A DNA stretch of 64,000 nucleotides, taken from positions 30,296,681 through 30,360,680 of the forward strand of contig CM035162.1 of NCBI GenBank assembly GCA_020205615.1, read 5' to 3'. Numbering within the stretch: position 1 is the stretch's first letter; each line of letters starts with the position of its first letter. Shown here piece by piece: positions 32,967 through 44,329 of the stretch. Both the position numbers and the translations under genes were made by a program. The notes below the pieces were generated by a model that made no database searches, was not told the origin of the DNA, and was given only the letters and a program-made list of their open reading frames with translations. This DNA is from Panax quinquefolius. Taxonomy: Eukaryota > Streptophyta > Magnoliopsida > Apiales > Araliaceae.

Positions 32967-35573
32967 AGTTGTAGAGAATTCGATTTCAGGCAGAATGGAA
33001 TACCGTTAACACTGTTGGAATACCCGGTGGTTAAAATACTGATGTCTGCGTGGTTACACAAAGAGTACACCGCGGTTTACATTACAGATTTTTGAATTAT
33101 TGATCCTTACGTGAAGGCACTACTCAATAATTGTTACGAATAATTACTATTCAATATTTTATTTTATTGATTCAATAATTGCTGCGTTGATATTTTATAT
33201 TATTGTTATTTCAATAATTATCACTCAACAGTACTTTGTGAATTTTGGAATTTTTAGATAAAAGTACAATTTATGATAAATGTCTAAATATTCAACGGTT
33301 TTGGCCATATAAAAAATAGTAAATGAATTTTAAAAATTCTGAGAAAAATATATGTTCAATATTTTTGAAAATATTCTGCTAAATCCCAGAAAAGAAATAT
33401 TTTTGGAACTGATTTGATATTTTTCATGAAAATGGACTAGTTATGAGTAAATGAATTAAATATGTTATGTGAAGTAAGAAAATTGGAAAATATGATTTTA
33501 TGGCTTGAGAATAATACATGAGTTATATGCAGATTTTTGATGAGGGTTTTGGTTATTGGTGATGAAATCTTATGAGTTTGAGATTTTAGAATGATTAAAT
33601 GCATTATTTAGTAAAGTGTAAACAATTAAAATAAATTATTTATAAGTTTAAGAGATGTTATTTCAATATCATTATACCGACATATTGGTATGGATTTTAT
33701 TGTGAAATTTCTATCTTTTTGTGTCAGATTTACTATTCATGAGTTACTATTCACGAAGTTACTATTCATGGGTTACTATTCACGTATTACTATTCATGAC
33801 AAAATTGGTTTCTTTTTCTCACCAAATTATAGTTGATTTATGAATATTACTCTTGAAATTAAAACTGTATGTTGATCATATTATTTTTATTATCATATAT
33901 AATATTTTTATAACCCTAATGATGATATTTCTCTTTGACTTGAGTGTAAAGATGGGTAGATTTTTGGTATGATCATGACTATGGATTCTCTTTGGCCAGT
34001 AGTGCAAAGTTGAATTGTTGACTGGTATGATCGTGACCATTGAATTTATAATTGAATATCATTAGCTTAAGTCTGCAAAGGTGAAATGATCAACATGGTT
34101 ATAATTATTGTTTATATAAATTAAAATGATTATATATTTCTTTGAGATAATAATATATTTGGCTTTGTAGTGCAAATATGAACTAAAGATGAATATATTT
34201 GGCACATAGTGCAAATATGAATCGTTAAGGAATATCTTTGGCTCAGAGTGCAAAGATAAATTGTTGATGAATATCTTTGGCCAGTAGTCTGAGGATGACA
34301 TGTTGTTGAATATCTTTGGCTAGTAGTGCAAAGATGAACAGGTGTTGAGATGAACATGACCAACTGGTGATACAAATGAATATCTTTGGCCGTAGTGCAA
34401 AGATGAAGTTATTAGTATGATTATGAACATGAAATGTGATTTGGTGTAACCATGATCTTTGATGTTTCAGGTAAAGATACGTGATGAAAATTATCTTCGT
34501 CCTGGATGAGAAGAGGAATTTAGAACTACAATTATGATTATGAGTTATTCATATGATTATAGACCAGAATTGTTGATTGATGTTACAGTGATAAAACATT
34601 GTTGGCGGATTTTTAACATGGAGAAGATAATAGACTTTATAGTCTATTTAACTCTTCTAATGGATTGTTTGTTCCGCTGCAACTTTGGCTAAAATTTTTA
34701 TCATCTACCATATGTTCTAAATCTCTGATTTATTATTGATGAAGGCTATTGATAATTTAATTATCTTTAGTAATGATATTCTTTCTTCGAAGCTAGTTGT
34801 GGTTCACCCTTTTGCTTCATAATTTCTTTCGTAATAAAAGTGTAGGCGGGTCGAAAGCAGGGTAACAAGGGAATAGAATCAGTGGTCTCTAGTCGCGTGG
34901 AGTTCTCCCTAAACAAAGATAGACAAGTGTGTTGTATACATCTTTAAGTAGTTATATTTGGTGAATCATATAGGGTGAAAGCGAACCCAACGTTGGAAGG
35001 GTGTTTTGCCACTATCATACAAGATGTCTAACGACATACTGACCTTGTGTCATCATAAGACGGGTTGTGCTCATCCACTTGGCCGAAAGTATATTTATGA
35101 GCACTACCTATATAATCTTGGTGTTTGTTTGAAGTATAATTATCAATTAGAGACAATTGGAGATAATGATAAGTCGAGAGAAGACTCACCATTGGGAAGA
35201 ATATGATAGTAATCTTCTCGCTTTTCTTTGGGGTCTATTAGGTCAACCAAGGATAATTCTATGGCCATATGATATCTATCATAACCTAGACGCATGGCCT
35301 CCCATGTACAAAGGTTTCCTTAAGCACTTCCCAAAGATTCTAATTTCTAAAACAGTTTTTGACTATACCTTTATGTAAGGTGTCATGGTGACGTGCTATC
35401 CATGGTTGGGATGAGAGTCACAGTTGGTATATATTTGTATCCAAACTCACAGCATATGTGTTGTTGTATTTTGCATGATAATTGTTGTAATAAAGTTGTA
35501 GTTGTTTTCTGTACCATGTATTTGGCGACTCGGAATGGGTTGGATGGAATGGACCTATTTTGGGTTTGTCACA
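32967..35573 (+). mobile_element. Type-A LTR, first of array, rearranged
   Basis: Starts with a piece equal to 37634-37668, then jumps back to a piece equal to about 36985-37217, then forward to sequence equal to 38327 onward. From there it follows the standard order to the end 'gggtttgtcaca'. The standard start and the TATA box are missing. The 15-bp minisatellite is at 33727-33800 and the 'aatatctttggc' repeats at 34150-34410. Confidence 0.8.
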
Positions 35574-35575
35574 TT

Positions 35576-35587
35576 TGGTATCAGAGC
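35576..35587 (+). other. Type-A primer-binding site, unit 1
   Basis: 'tggtatcagagc', the canonical tRNA-iMet PBS, two bases after the LTR end. Equal sites lie at 40636 and 47905. Confidence 0.88.
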
Positions 35588-35761
35588 TTAGGGATATGGT
35601 CTCTGGCGGAGATCGGGAAATATAACTAGGAGGGGAGAGATGAGTAAATCCTTTGCTAGTGTGTCCTACCTAAGCTTATTTGTTGGTCAGTTATAATATC
35701 GGGATATTATGTGATATGTTAATTTGTTTAATTAACCATTGTTTTATGGCAGTATTTGAGA

Positions 35762-36552
35762 ATGGCTGCTGAGAATGTTAACAATGGATTGAATGAGACC
35801 GTGGGGATACCTCTAATCACCAACCAGGATAATGTGATGTCAGGCGAAGAAGGAATTAAAGAAATCCATGTGGTGAGTGAAGAATTGATAGTTGCACCCA
35901 AGATGGTCGCAGAGGTAACAGCTGAGAGTGAGGAAGAAGAGGAAGAAGAGGTACCTGAGGAGAATTTATTAGAGGTATTATATAATCAAAATGTAGAATT
36001 GCAAAATCGTATTCATGAGTTAGAAGAAGCAGTCAAGAACGACGAAAGATGCGTGGAGCAAAAGGATGCAACAATTCAAGCTTGTGTTACCCGATATGTG
36101 ATGCTTGAACAGAAGCATTCCTTGGCAGAGTATAAGATGATAAAGATGGAATCTGAAATGAAAGAAAAAAAAAAAACGAGCGAGTGAGAATAAGTGATGC
36201 ATGGGCAAAAGCCGCACGACACGTGGATATTGTGGAAAGAGATGTCCGATCTAAGAAGGCTAAAATAGATGATATGAATTTCTCTTTTTGGAAAGTAATT
36301 AGGAGAACCCAACATCGAGTTTTGAATTACCCTGTACATAGCGGTCAACCTGAATCCGATATGAATCAAAGATTGATGATTCAGATCATGAATCAGGAGT
36401 ACGACGAGGCAGTTGAGGGAGGAATATGTCCTATAGAAAAGTATATTCCAACGGTAGTGATGATGCCAAATGCTGCCCCAGACAAGTCAAAGTCAGGTAG
36501 TTCGAGAGATGGCGGTTGTCATGACTTCCCAACAAGTGAAGAACCCAAATGA
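35762..36552 (+). pseudogene. Type-A element ORF: gag-like start with coiled-coil body
   Basis: ATG 35762 follows a leader of about 190 bp. Residues 1-26 (MAAENVNNGLNETVGIPLIT...) resemble the gag start of the gypsy element at 22598. A Glu-rich run follows (SEEEEEEEVPEE), then heptad-like sequence NLLEVLYNQNVELQNRIHEL and a Lys/Glu helix rich in charged residues. The frame ends at 36187, but a one-base shift in a run of 12 A (36165-36176) connects it to a second frame reading ERVRISDAWAKAARHVDIVE and RTQHRVLNYPVHSGQPESDM up to a stop at 36550. The joined product would be about 260 residues. It lacks capsid, zinc knuckle, protease, RT and integrase motifs. I recognise no family for the coiled-coil part. 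The frameshift may be a homopolymer error or real. Units 2 and 3 have additional stops. Confidence 0.7.
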
Positions 36553-36665
36553 AGTTATCACGGGAGATGAGAAATGGAGAAATCATGATGACCCGGGAGA
36601 TAGAATCTGAAATGAAAGCAAGGTATTCTCAACTCTTCGAAATACCAGGTACGTAAAATTTCATT
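36553..36665 (+). pseudogene. Remnant of chromovirus pol C-terminus in type-A element
   Basis: Just before the PPT one frame reads EIESEMKARYSQLFEIPGT. The gypsy pol at 53945-54020 ends ELESEMKSRYPYLFNIPGTY after its VKVLWRNHDVEEMT segment. The DNA alignment includes 'gaatctgaaatgaaa(g/t)caaggta' in both. So the type-A element keeps the extreme 3' end of a chromovirus-type pol. Confidence 0.75.
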
Positions 36666-36677
36666 AGGAGGGGAGAT
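36666..36677 (+). other. Type-A polypurine tract
   Basis: 'aggaggggagat' directly before the LTR start 'tgtaagaccccg'. The second unit has 'aggagggagat' at 44319-44329. Confidence 0.85.
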
Positions 36678-39600
36678 TGTAAGACCCCGAATTTTATGAA
36701 ATAAAAGTATTTAATTTTTTTTATAATTACTATTCAGTAAATGATTAAATTGATAAAAGGTTAAAGTTAAGGGTGATATATGGATTTTTTTTAAAATACG
36801 CAAGTGGTTATAAAATATTCATTTTTGTCGGAGAATATTCGTTTGGTCGTGGAATATGCTTTCATTAGGGAATATTCGTATTGACGGTACCATAAACCAT
36901 TCATTGGGGGCCCCATAACGAATAACTCGTGGAATAAAGAAAATGACAAATTTAAGTTTTTACAAATAATCTGGCGTAGTTGTTACTGGTTAACACTTTG
37001 TTGAATACCCGATGGTTAAAATACGATGTCTACGCGTGGTTGCATAAAGAAGACACTTGGGTTTTCACATGTATTTTTTTTGAATTATTGATCCTTACGT
37101 AAAAGCGCAATACTCAATAATTGTTACAATAATTATTGCTCAATATTTTATTTTATTGATTCAATAATTCTGCTGTTAATATTTTATATTATCATTGTTT
37201 CAATAATTATCATTTGCACAATATTCCTATTATCGGACCAATAATTCATATTATTTGAATAATATTATTAGATAACATTATTGGCAATGTCTAGAAAGTT
37301 CTCATCAAGGAGAGGTTTGGTCACCTAATTAATTGCGCCGAAGTAGGAGAAATCCTTATTGAAAGCCCTCTTTCTTAGGAGCGACTTTGGTTGTCATAAT
37401 TGTGATTACGTAATATTATTTGTGAATAATTAATTATTGATTTATATGATAAGGAAATATTTATTTTATGTGGATATAAATGATGGATATATTTATTTTT
37501 GTGTTAATAAAAATGAAGGAATTAATGCTGAGGTGTTTTATCAGTATTTTATCGGTGTAGAGGTATTAAAAATCATCCGTTTGTGGATTTCAGATATTTT
37601 TGGTCCGGAATTTGGAAAATCTTTCTTCTGTAAAGTTGTAGAGAATTCGATTTCAGGCAGAATGGACATAAAATTCGTATTTTTCTGTTAACCGGGCTAT
37701 TTTCTATGAATTGTTGAAGTTTTAGAAAATAAAATGATTTTTTATTAAATTATGGGTGGGACCCACTTATGTTATAAGCATGTGGGCTGCTGAATTTTCT
37801 TCCTTAAGGGTCATTGGTGGCTTGGTTGGTGAAGTGGCGTAGAAGGAAGAAAAGAAATAATATTATTATATTATTTTAGTCTCTTTTTTGCTTTCTAAAG
37901 ATTTTCCTATAAATAGAAGCTTAAGTTAGAATTGAAAATCACACCAGAAATAAGTTTTCTTTCTCTCTATATTATCAAGCATATTTTTGAGAGTATTTAG
38001 ATACTTTGAGAGTTGCTATTGAGTAGAAGTTTCCTCCGATTTTTCATCCAATCTTTCGCTTTTTTTGAGGTAAAGGGATTTTAAGGGTTATTATGTTTTT
38101 CAGGTTGTATTTCTTCCGTCTCCTTGAAAATTCTAGAAAATTTGAAATGATATTTTGATGAGTTTTATTGATTGTGTCCAAAAATGGTGATTTTGGATAT
38201 ATAGATTAAGAGTTATGAATTTTATGAGAAAAGACTATTTTAAAAGTAACCGCTTATAACTCTTTGTGGTTAACTCCAAAATTGATGAAATTTTTATTGG
38301 GAGTACATCTATATAATATCGATTGTACTCTCTGAATTTCAAATTTTTAGATAAAAGTATAATTTATGATAAATGTCTAAATATTCGACGGTTTTGGCCA
38401 TATGAAAAATAGTAAATGAATTTTAAAAATTCTGAAAAAAATATATGTTCAATATAGGACTATATTCTGCTAAATCCCAGAAAAAAAATATTTTTGTAAC
38501 TGATTTGTTATTTTTCATGAAAATGGACTAATTATGAGTAAATGAATTAAATATGTTATGTGAATTAAAAAAATTGGAAAGTATGATTTTATGGCTTGAG
38601 AATCATACACAAGTTATGTGCAGATTTTTGATGAGAGTTTTGGTTATTGGTGATGAAATCTTATGTGTTTGACATTTTGGAATGATTAAATGCATTATTT
38701 AGTAAAGTGTAAATAATTAAAATAAATTGTTTATAAGTTTAAGAGATGTTATTTCAATATCATTATACCGAAATATTGGTATGGATTTTATTGTGGAATT
38801 TTTATCTTTTTGTGTCAGATTTACTATTCATGAGTTACTATTCACGAAGTTACTATTCATGGGTTACTATTCACGAGTTACTATTCATGACAAAATTGGT
38901 TTCTTTTTCTAACCAAATTATATTTGATTTATGAATATTACTATTGAGATTAAAACTGTATGTTGATCATATTATTTTTATTATCATATATAACATTTTT
39001 ATAACCCCAATGATGATATTTCTCTTTGACTTGAGTGTAAAGATGGGTAGATTTTTGGTATGATCATGACTATGGATTCTCTTTGGCCAAGAAAGGTAAA
39101 GTTGAATTGTTGACCGTATGATCGTGACCATTGAATTTATAATTGAATATCTTTAGCTTAAGTGCAAAGGTGAAATGATCAACATGGTTATAATTATTGT
39201 TTATATAAATTCAAATGATTATATATTTCTTTGAGATAATAATATATTTGGCCCAGTAGTGCAAATATGAACTAAAGATGAATATATTTGGCCCAGTAGT
39301 GCAAATATGAATCATTGAGGAATATCTTTGGCTCAGTAGTGCAAGATGAATTGTTGATGAATATCTTTGGCCGTAGTCTGAAGATGATATGTTGTTGAAT
39401 ATCTTTGGCCAAGGTGCAAAGATGAACACGACCAACTAGTGATATAAATGAATATCTTTGGTCAGTAAAGCAAAGATGAAGTTATTAGTATAATTATGAA
39501 TGCGAAATGTGATTTGGTGTAACCATGATCTTTGATGTTTCGTAAAAAGATAGTGATGAAAATTATCTTCGCCCCGGATGAGAAGAGGAATTTAGAACTA

Positions 39601-40633
39601 CAATTATGATTATGAGTTATTCATATGATTGTGGACCAGAATTGTTGATTGATGTTACAGGGATAAAACATTGTTGGCGGATTTTTAACATGGAGAAGAT
39701 AATAGACTTTATAGTCTATTTGACTCTTCTAATGGATTGTTCATTCCGCTGCAACTATGGTTGAAATTTTTATCATCTACCATATGTTCTAAATCTCTGA
39801 TTTATTATTGATGAAGGCTATTGATAATTTAATTATCGTTAGTCATGATATTCTTTACTGAGCTAGTTGTGCTCACCCTTTTGCTTTACAATTCCTTTCA
39901 GGTAATAAAAGTGTAGCTGGGTCGAGCGGGGGTAACAAGGGAATACAACGGTGGTCTCTAGCTGTGGAGTTCTCACTAAACAGTATAGACAAGTGTGTTG
40001 TATGCATCTTTTAGTAGTTATATTTGGTGAATCATATAGGGTGAGGCGAACCCGATGTTGGAAGGGTGTTTTGCCACTATCATACAAGATGTCTAATGAC
40101 ATACAACCTTGTGTCATCATAAGATAGGGTTGTGCTCATCCACTTGTTAAGTATATTTACGAGCATTACCTATATAATCTTGGTGTTTGTTTGAAGTATA
40201 ATTATCAATTAGAGACAGTGGAGATAATGATAAGTCAAGAGAAGACTCACCATTGGGAAGAATATGATAGTAATCTTCTCGTTTTTTCTTTGGGGTTTAT
40301 TGGGTCAACCAAGGATAATTCTGTGGCCATATGATATCTATCATAACCTAGATGCATGGCCTCCCATGTACGAAGTTTTCCTTGAGCACTTCCCAACGAT
40401 TCTAATTTCTAAAACAGTTTTTGACTATACCTTTATGTAAGGTGTCATGGTGACGTGCTATCCATGGTTGGGATGAGAGTCACAGTTGGTATATATTTGT
40501 ATCCAAACTCACAACATGTTTTGTTGTATTTTGCTCGACAATTGTTGTAATAAAGTTGTAGTTATTTTCTGTACCATGTATTTGGCGACTCAGAATGGGT
40601 TGGATGGAATGGACCTATTTTGGGCTTGTCACA
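36678..40633 (+). mobile_element. Type-A LTR, second of array (full length)
   Basis: 3956 bp, from 'tgtaagaccccgaatttta' to 'gggcttgtcaca'. This is the best reference copy. It includes the TATA box at 37908-37915, the 15-bp minisatellite (38819-38890), the 'aatatctttggc' repeats (39245-39475) and a conserved 3' kilobase with a 78-codon chance frame. None of the open frames shows a protein motif, and the frames differ between copies. Confidence 0.9.
37908..37915 (+). promoter_or_regulatory. TATA box of type-A LTR
   Basis: TATAAATA lies in 'ttttcctataaatagaagc', followed by 'aaaatcacaccagaaa'. The same context occurs at 45514 and 58189, and inverted at 63638. It sits about 1.2 kb into the LTR. 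Confidence 0.6.
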
Positions 40634-43600
40634 TTTGGTATCAGAGCTTAGGGATATGGTCTCTGGCAGAGATTGGGGAATATAACTAGGAGGGGAGAGA
40701 TAAGTAAATCCTTCGCTAGTGTGTCCTACCTAAGCTTATTTGTTGGTCAGTCATAATATCGGGATATTATGTGATATGTTAATTTGTTTAATTAACCATT
40801 GTTTTATGGAAGTATTTGAGAATGGCTGCTGAGAATGTTAACAATGGAGTGAATGAAACCGTGGGGATACCTCTAATCACTAACCAGGATAATGTGATGT
40901 CAGGCGAAGAAGGAATTAGAGAAATCCATGTGGTGATTGAAGAATTGATAGTTGAACCCGAGATGGTCGCAGAGGTAACAGCTTAGAGTGATGAAGAAGA
41001 GGTACCTGAGGAGAATTTATTAGAGGTATTATATGATCAAAATGTAGAATTGAAAAGTCGTATTCATGAGTTAGAAGAGTAGATTGAAGAACAACAGACG
41101 GTCTTGGAGCAAAAGGATCCAACAATTCAAGCTTGTGCTACCCGATATGTGATGCTTGAACAGAAGTGTGACGCCCCCAAAATTAGGTATACATCACCCA
41201 TCTTGGGTCGCCAGATACATGGTAATGCGTAATTCAAATACAACTTACTAATACAACTGCGCAAGTATAATACGACGACAAAACATTAATCGTGAGTTTG
41301 AATACAAATATTGTTTACTAGAGATTATACAAACTCAAAAGGAGTCCTCATTACAAATATTATCACACTATTTCACGCAGAATAGTGAGGACTACTAATG
41401 CTATTCTTCGGACCGTCACTCCGCTCCCCGACTAAGTCCCAAATATATTCTCATTTCACAAGAGAATTGAAAGAAAGGAAGGGTGAGCTCAACTAGCCCA
41501 AGAAGAAATATTATGACTAAGATAATGCGAGAATAAATTATCATTAGTCTCCAACAATGTAAAACCGATAAAATATAATAGACATCAAGTTTAACTGCTG
41601 TAATGAACAAGCAATCCATTAAAAGAGTCAAGTAGAAAATAAAATCTACTATTTTTATGATTTAAAAGGTTTTTCATCATCATTATCAATTGAGACTCAC
41701 TTTTAAAAATATTCCATATCATCGAATCACCCCTCGCATTTACTGACGAGGATATTCTTTAGTATCACGACCACAATTATCCATGAACTACGGGCCAAGA
41801 ATATTTGTGTATTCATTAATGGTCATGATCATGCCAACAACTCATCCCATCAATGCACTACACGGCCAATGAGGACTTTTACCACATCATTTGTAACATT
41901 ACTATTCATGATTACACCAATAATCCTCGGTCATAATCATACCAAGTCCATCTATGCACTATATGCCACGTATGACTTTCAAAAAATATAAATATGAGGA
42001 TGATGACAATGATATAAGAATTCAATAAAACAAGTTCAAGAATTAATTTGTCCAAGAACCAATAACGTCCCAAATTGTCAACACGACATCGCTTTGTAGA
42101 GTAAAAATTCAAGAATGCTCGTAAGAATATTTTCATGAAAAGATCTTTGGATGAATCACAATTATCAAGAATATTCCACTAATTTCATGGAGTATAGAAG
42201 TCAAAACTTTAACCAACTAAGTATAATAAAGAATGGAATAACAAAAGAAATCACCATACATGCGGTACTTCACATAGACAGGTTATTCCAATAGAATACT
42301 AAATAATGGAACCAATTCAAAGCGAAATTACAAGACCGAGCGGGATGTTCCAAATGTAATAATAAAGAATGGGATAACAACAAAATCACCATGCATGCGG
42401 TACTTGACATGATGAAGTTATTCCAATGTAATACTAATAAGGGCGGAATCAGTCCCAAGCCAGTAAAACGCATGTATACATGATATTCCAAATGTAATAA
42501 TAATAAAGATTTTAATTCAGTCCCACAGAAAACGCATGCATGAGATATTTCCAATGTAATAATAAAGATTTTATCAGTCCCACAAAAACGCATGCATGTG
42601 ATATTCCAAATGTAATAGTAAAGACGGAATAATAGAAGAATGTCACCAAGTATAGGTAGTAGCACAGATATCAAAGTTATTCCAATGTAATAATAAAGAA
42701 TGGAATAACATAAGTTATCTTCATAAATACAAACGAAATAATACTCCCTACCTTAAGAAGAAGAGTACTGGATATATAAGTAGTGAAGTAGTGAAGTAGC
42801 AGAATACTTTCTTCTTTCTCTCTATAGTTTATCTCTCTAGAGTTTCAGTGAATTCGTAAGAAAATAATGAAGGAATGAGATTCTATTTATAGAAAAATGG
42901 ACTACATAAGTAACTAACTCATGAGCGGTCGGTCCAGATTGATTTACTTTTTAATCGACGGTCCATATTTAAAGCAAAATCTTTTAAATAAAATATAATA
43001 TAGTCTATTTATAATCTAATAAAACGAATAACTTTATAAAAGATTTTACTATGCAAATACTATGCAGGTACTATGCAAACACTATACAGGCACTATGCAA
43101 ACACTATGCATAATAAAATATAATATATTCTAATTATTGTCTAATAAAACAGATAACTTTATAAAAGTATTCTGCGCTTATATAAAAAAATTTTACAATG
43201 CAAAACACTATGCGCAGACACAATGCAATACTATGCATAATAGAATATAATATATTCTATTTATAGAATAACTTTATAAAATATTCTATAACTTTATGAA
43301 TAACTTTATAAAAGTATTCATTTTTATATAAAAGATTTTCCAGATTATTACATTAATAATACCAACAAAATCGAGTGATTTATCATGTAAATATCAATAA
43401 TTAATACCGTATTGCTACTATGCAACCACGCGTATTCATCGTATTTTTAACACCGTGTGTTTCAACGATTAACGGTAAAACTTCCGCCGTTATTTTCATA
43501 AAGTATTTTTATCATTTTTAATCGACAATAATTCCGCTAGGGTCCACCAATGATTGTGCCGTTGTAACGAATATTCCCCGTTAAAACGAATATTCCCACC

Positions 43601-44329
43601 AATCGAATATTATATAACAACTTGCGTGCTTTGCAAAATTTATAAATATTACCCACAACTATAACATTATATCAATTTCACTCCATAATATTTAAAAATA
43701 AAATTTATAGAAAATTCATCTTTATTCAAAAAGTTGGGGTTTTACAAGAAGCATTCTTTGGCAGAGTATAAGATGATAAAGATGGAATCGAAATTTGAAA
43801 GAAGAAAAAAACCGAACGAGTGAGAATAAGTGATGCATGGGCAAAAGCTCACCGACACGTGGATATTTTGGAAAGAGATGTCCGATCTAAGAAGGCTAAA
43901 ATAGATGATATGAATTTCTCTTTTTGGAAAGCAATTGGGAGAACCCAACATCGAAGTTTTGAATTACCACAGTGCATATATGGTCAACTTTGAATCGATA
44001 TGGATCGAAGATTGATGATTCGGATCATGAATCGAGAGTACGACGAGGTAGTTGAGGAAGAAATATGTCCTATATAAAAGTATATTCCAATTCAGTAGTG
44101 ATGGCGCCAAATCTTTGCCCAGCATAAGTCAAAGTCGGGTAGTTCGAGATGGCGGCGTTGTCATGACTTCCCAATAAGTGAAGAACCCAAATGAAGTTAT
44201 CACGGAGATGAAAGCGATGGAGAAATCATGATGACCCGGAGATAGAATCAAAATGAAAGCAAGGTATTATCAACTCTTGAAATACCGAGTGCATGTAAAT
44301 TTGGGACGAAATTTCATTAGGAGGGAGAT
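40634..44329 (+). pseudogene. Type-A internal region, unit 2, with nested LTR
   Basis: PBS at 40636 and ATG at 40822 (MAAENVNNGVNETV...). The coiled-coil frame has a TAG in the acidic run (about 40984) and another at about 41080. It is interrupted at 41166 by a type-B LTR and resumes at 43752 with the 'cattctttggcagagtataagatg' sequence seen in unit 1. Further small indels follow, then the pol-tail remnant (about 44225-44290) and PPT. Without the insertion the region is about 1.1 kb, as in unit 1. Confidence 0.88.
41167..43746 (-). mobile_element. Solo type-B LTR nested in type-A unit 2
   Basis: 2580 bp in inverted orientation, from 'tgtgacgcccccaaaatta' to 'gttggggttttaca'. It is flanked by the perfect 5-bp duplication AGAAG (41162-41166 and 43747-43751). 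Unit 1 has the uninterrupted site 'gaacagaagcattcc'. No internal sequence is present, so it is a solo LTR left by LTR-LTR recombination. Inverted TATA box at 42884-42891. Confidence 0.93.

Noticed and set aside
35157..35629. ORFs of 73-78 codons in the conserved 3' kilobase of type-A LTRs (also 47486-47958, 40486-40689, 60235-60636)
   Set aside because: Similar peptides appear in several LTR copies simply because the LTRs are similar. Start codons and frames shift between copies, and the region lies upstream of the PBS.
41416..42674. Minus-strand ORFs in the nested type-B LTR
   Set aside because: They lie wholly inside a solo LTR with defined ends and target duplication and correspond to its minisatellites. 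Equivalent frames in other type-B LTRs are broken.
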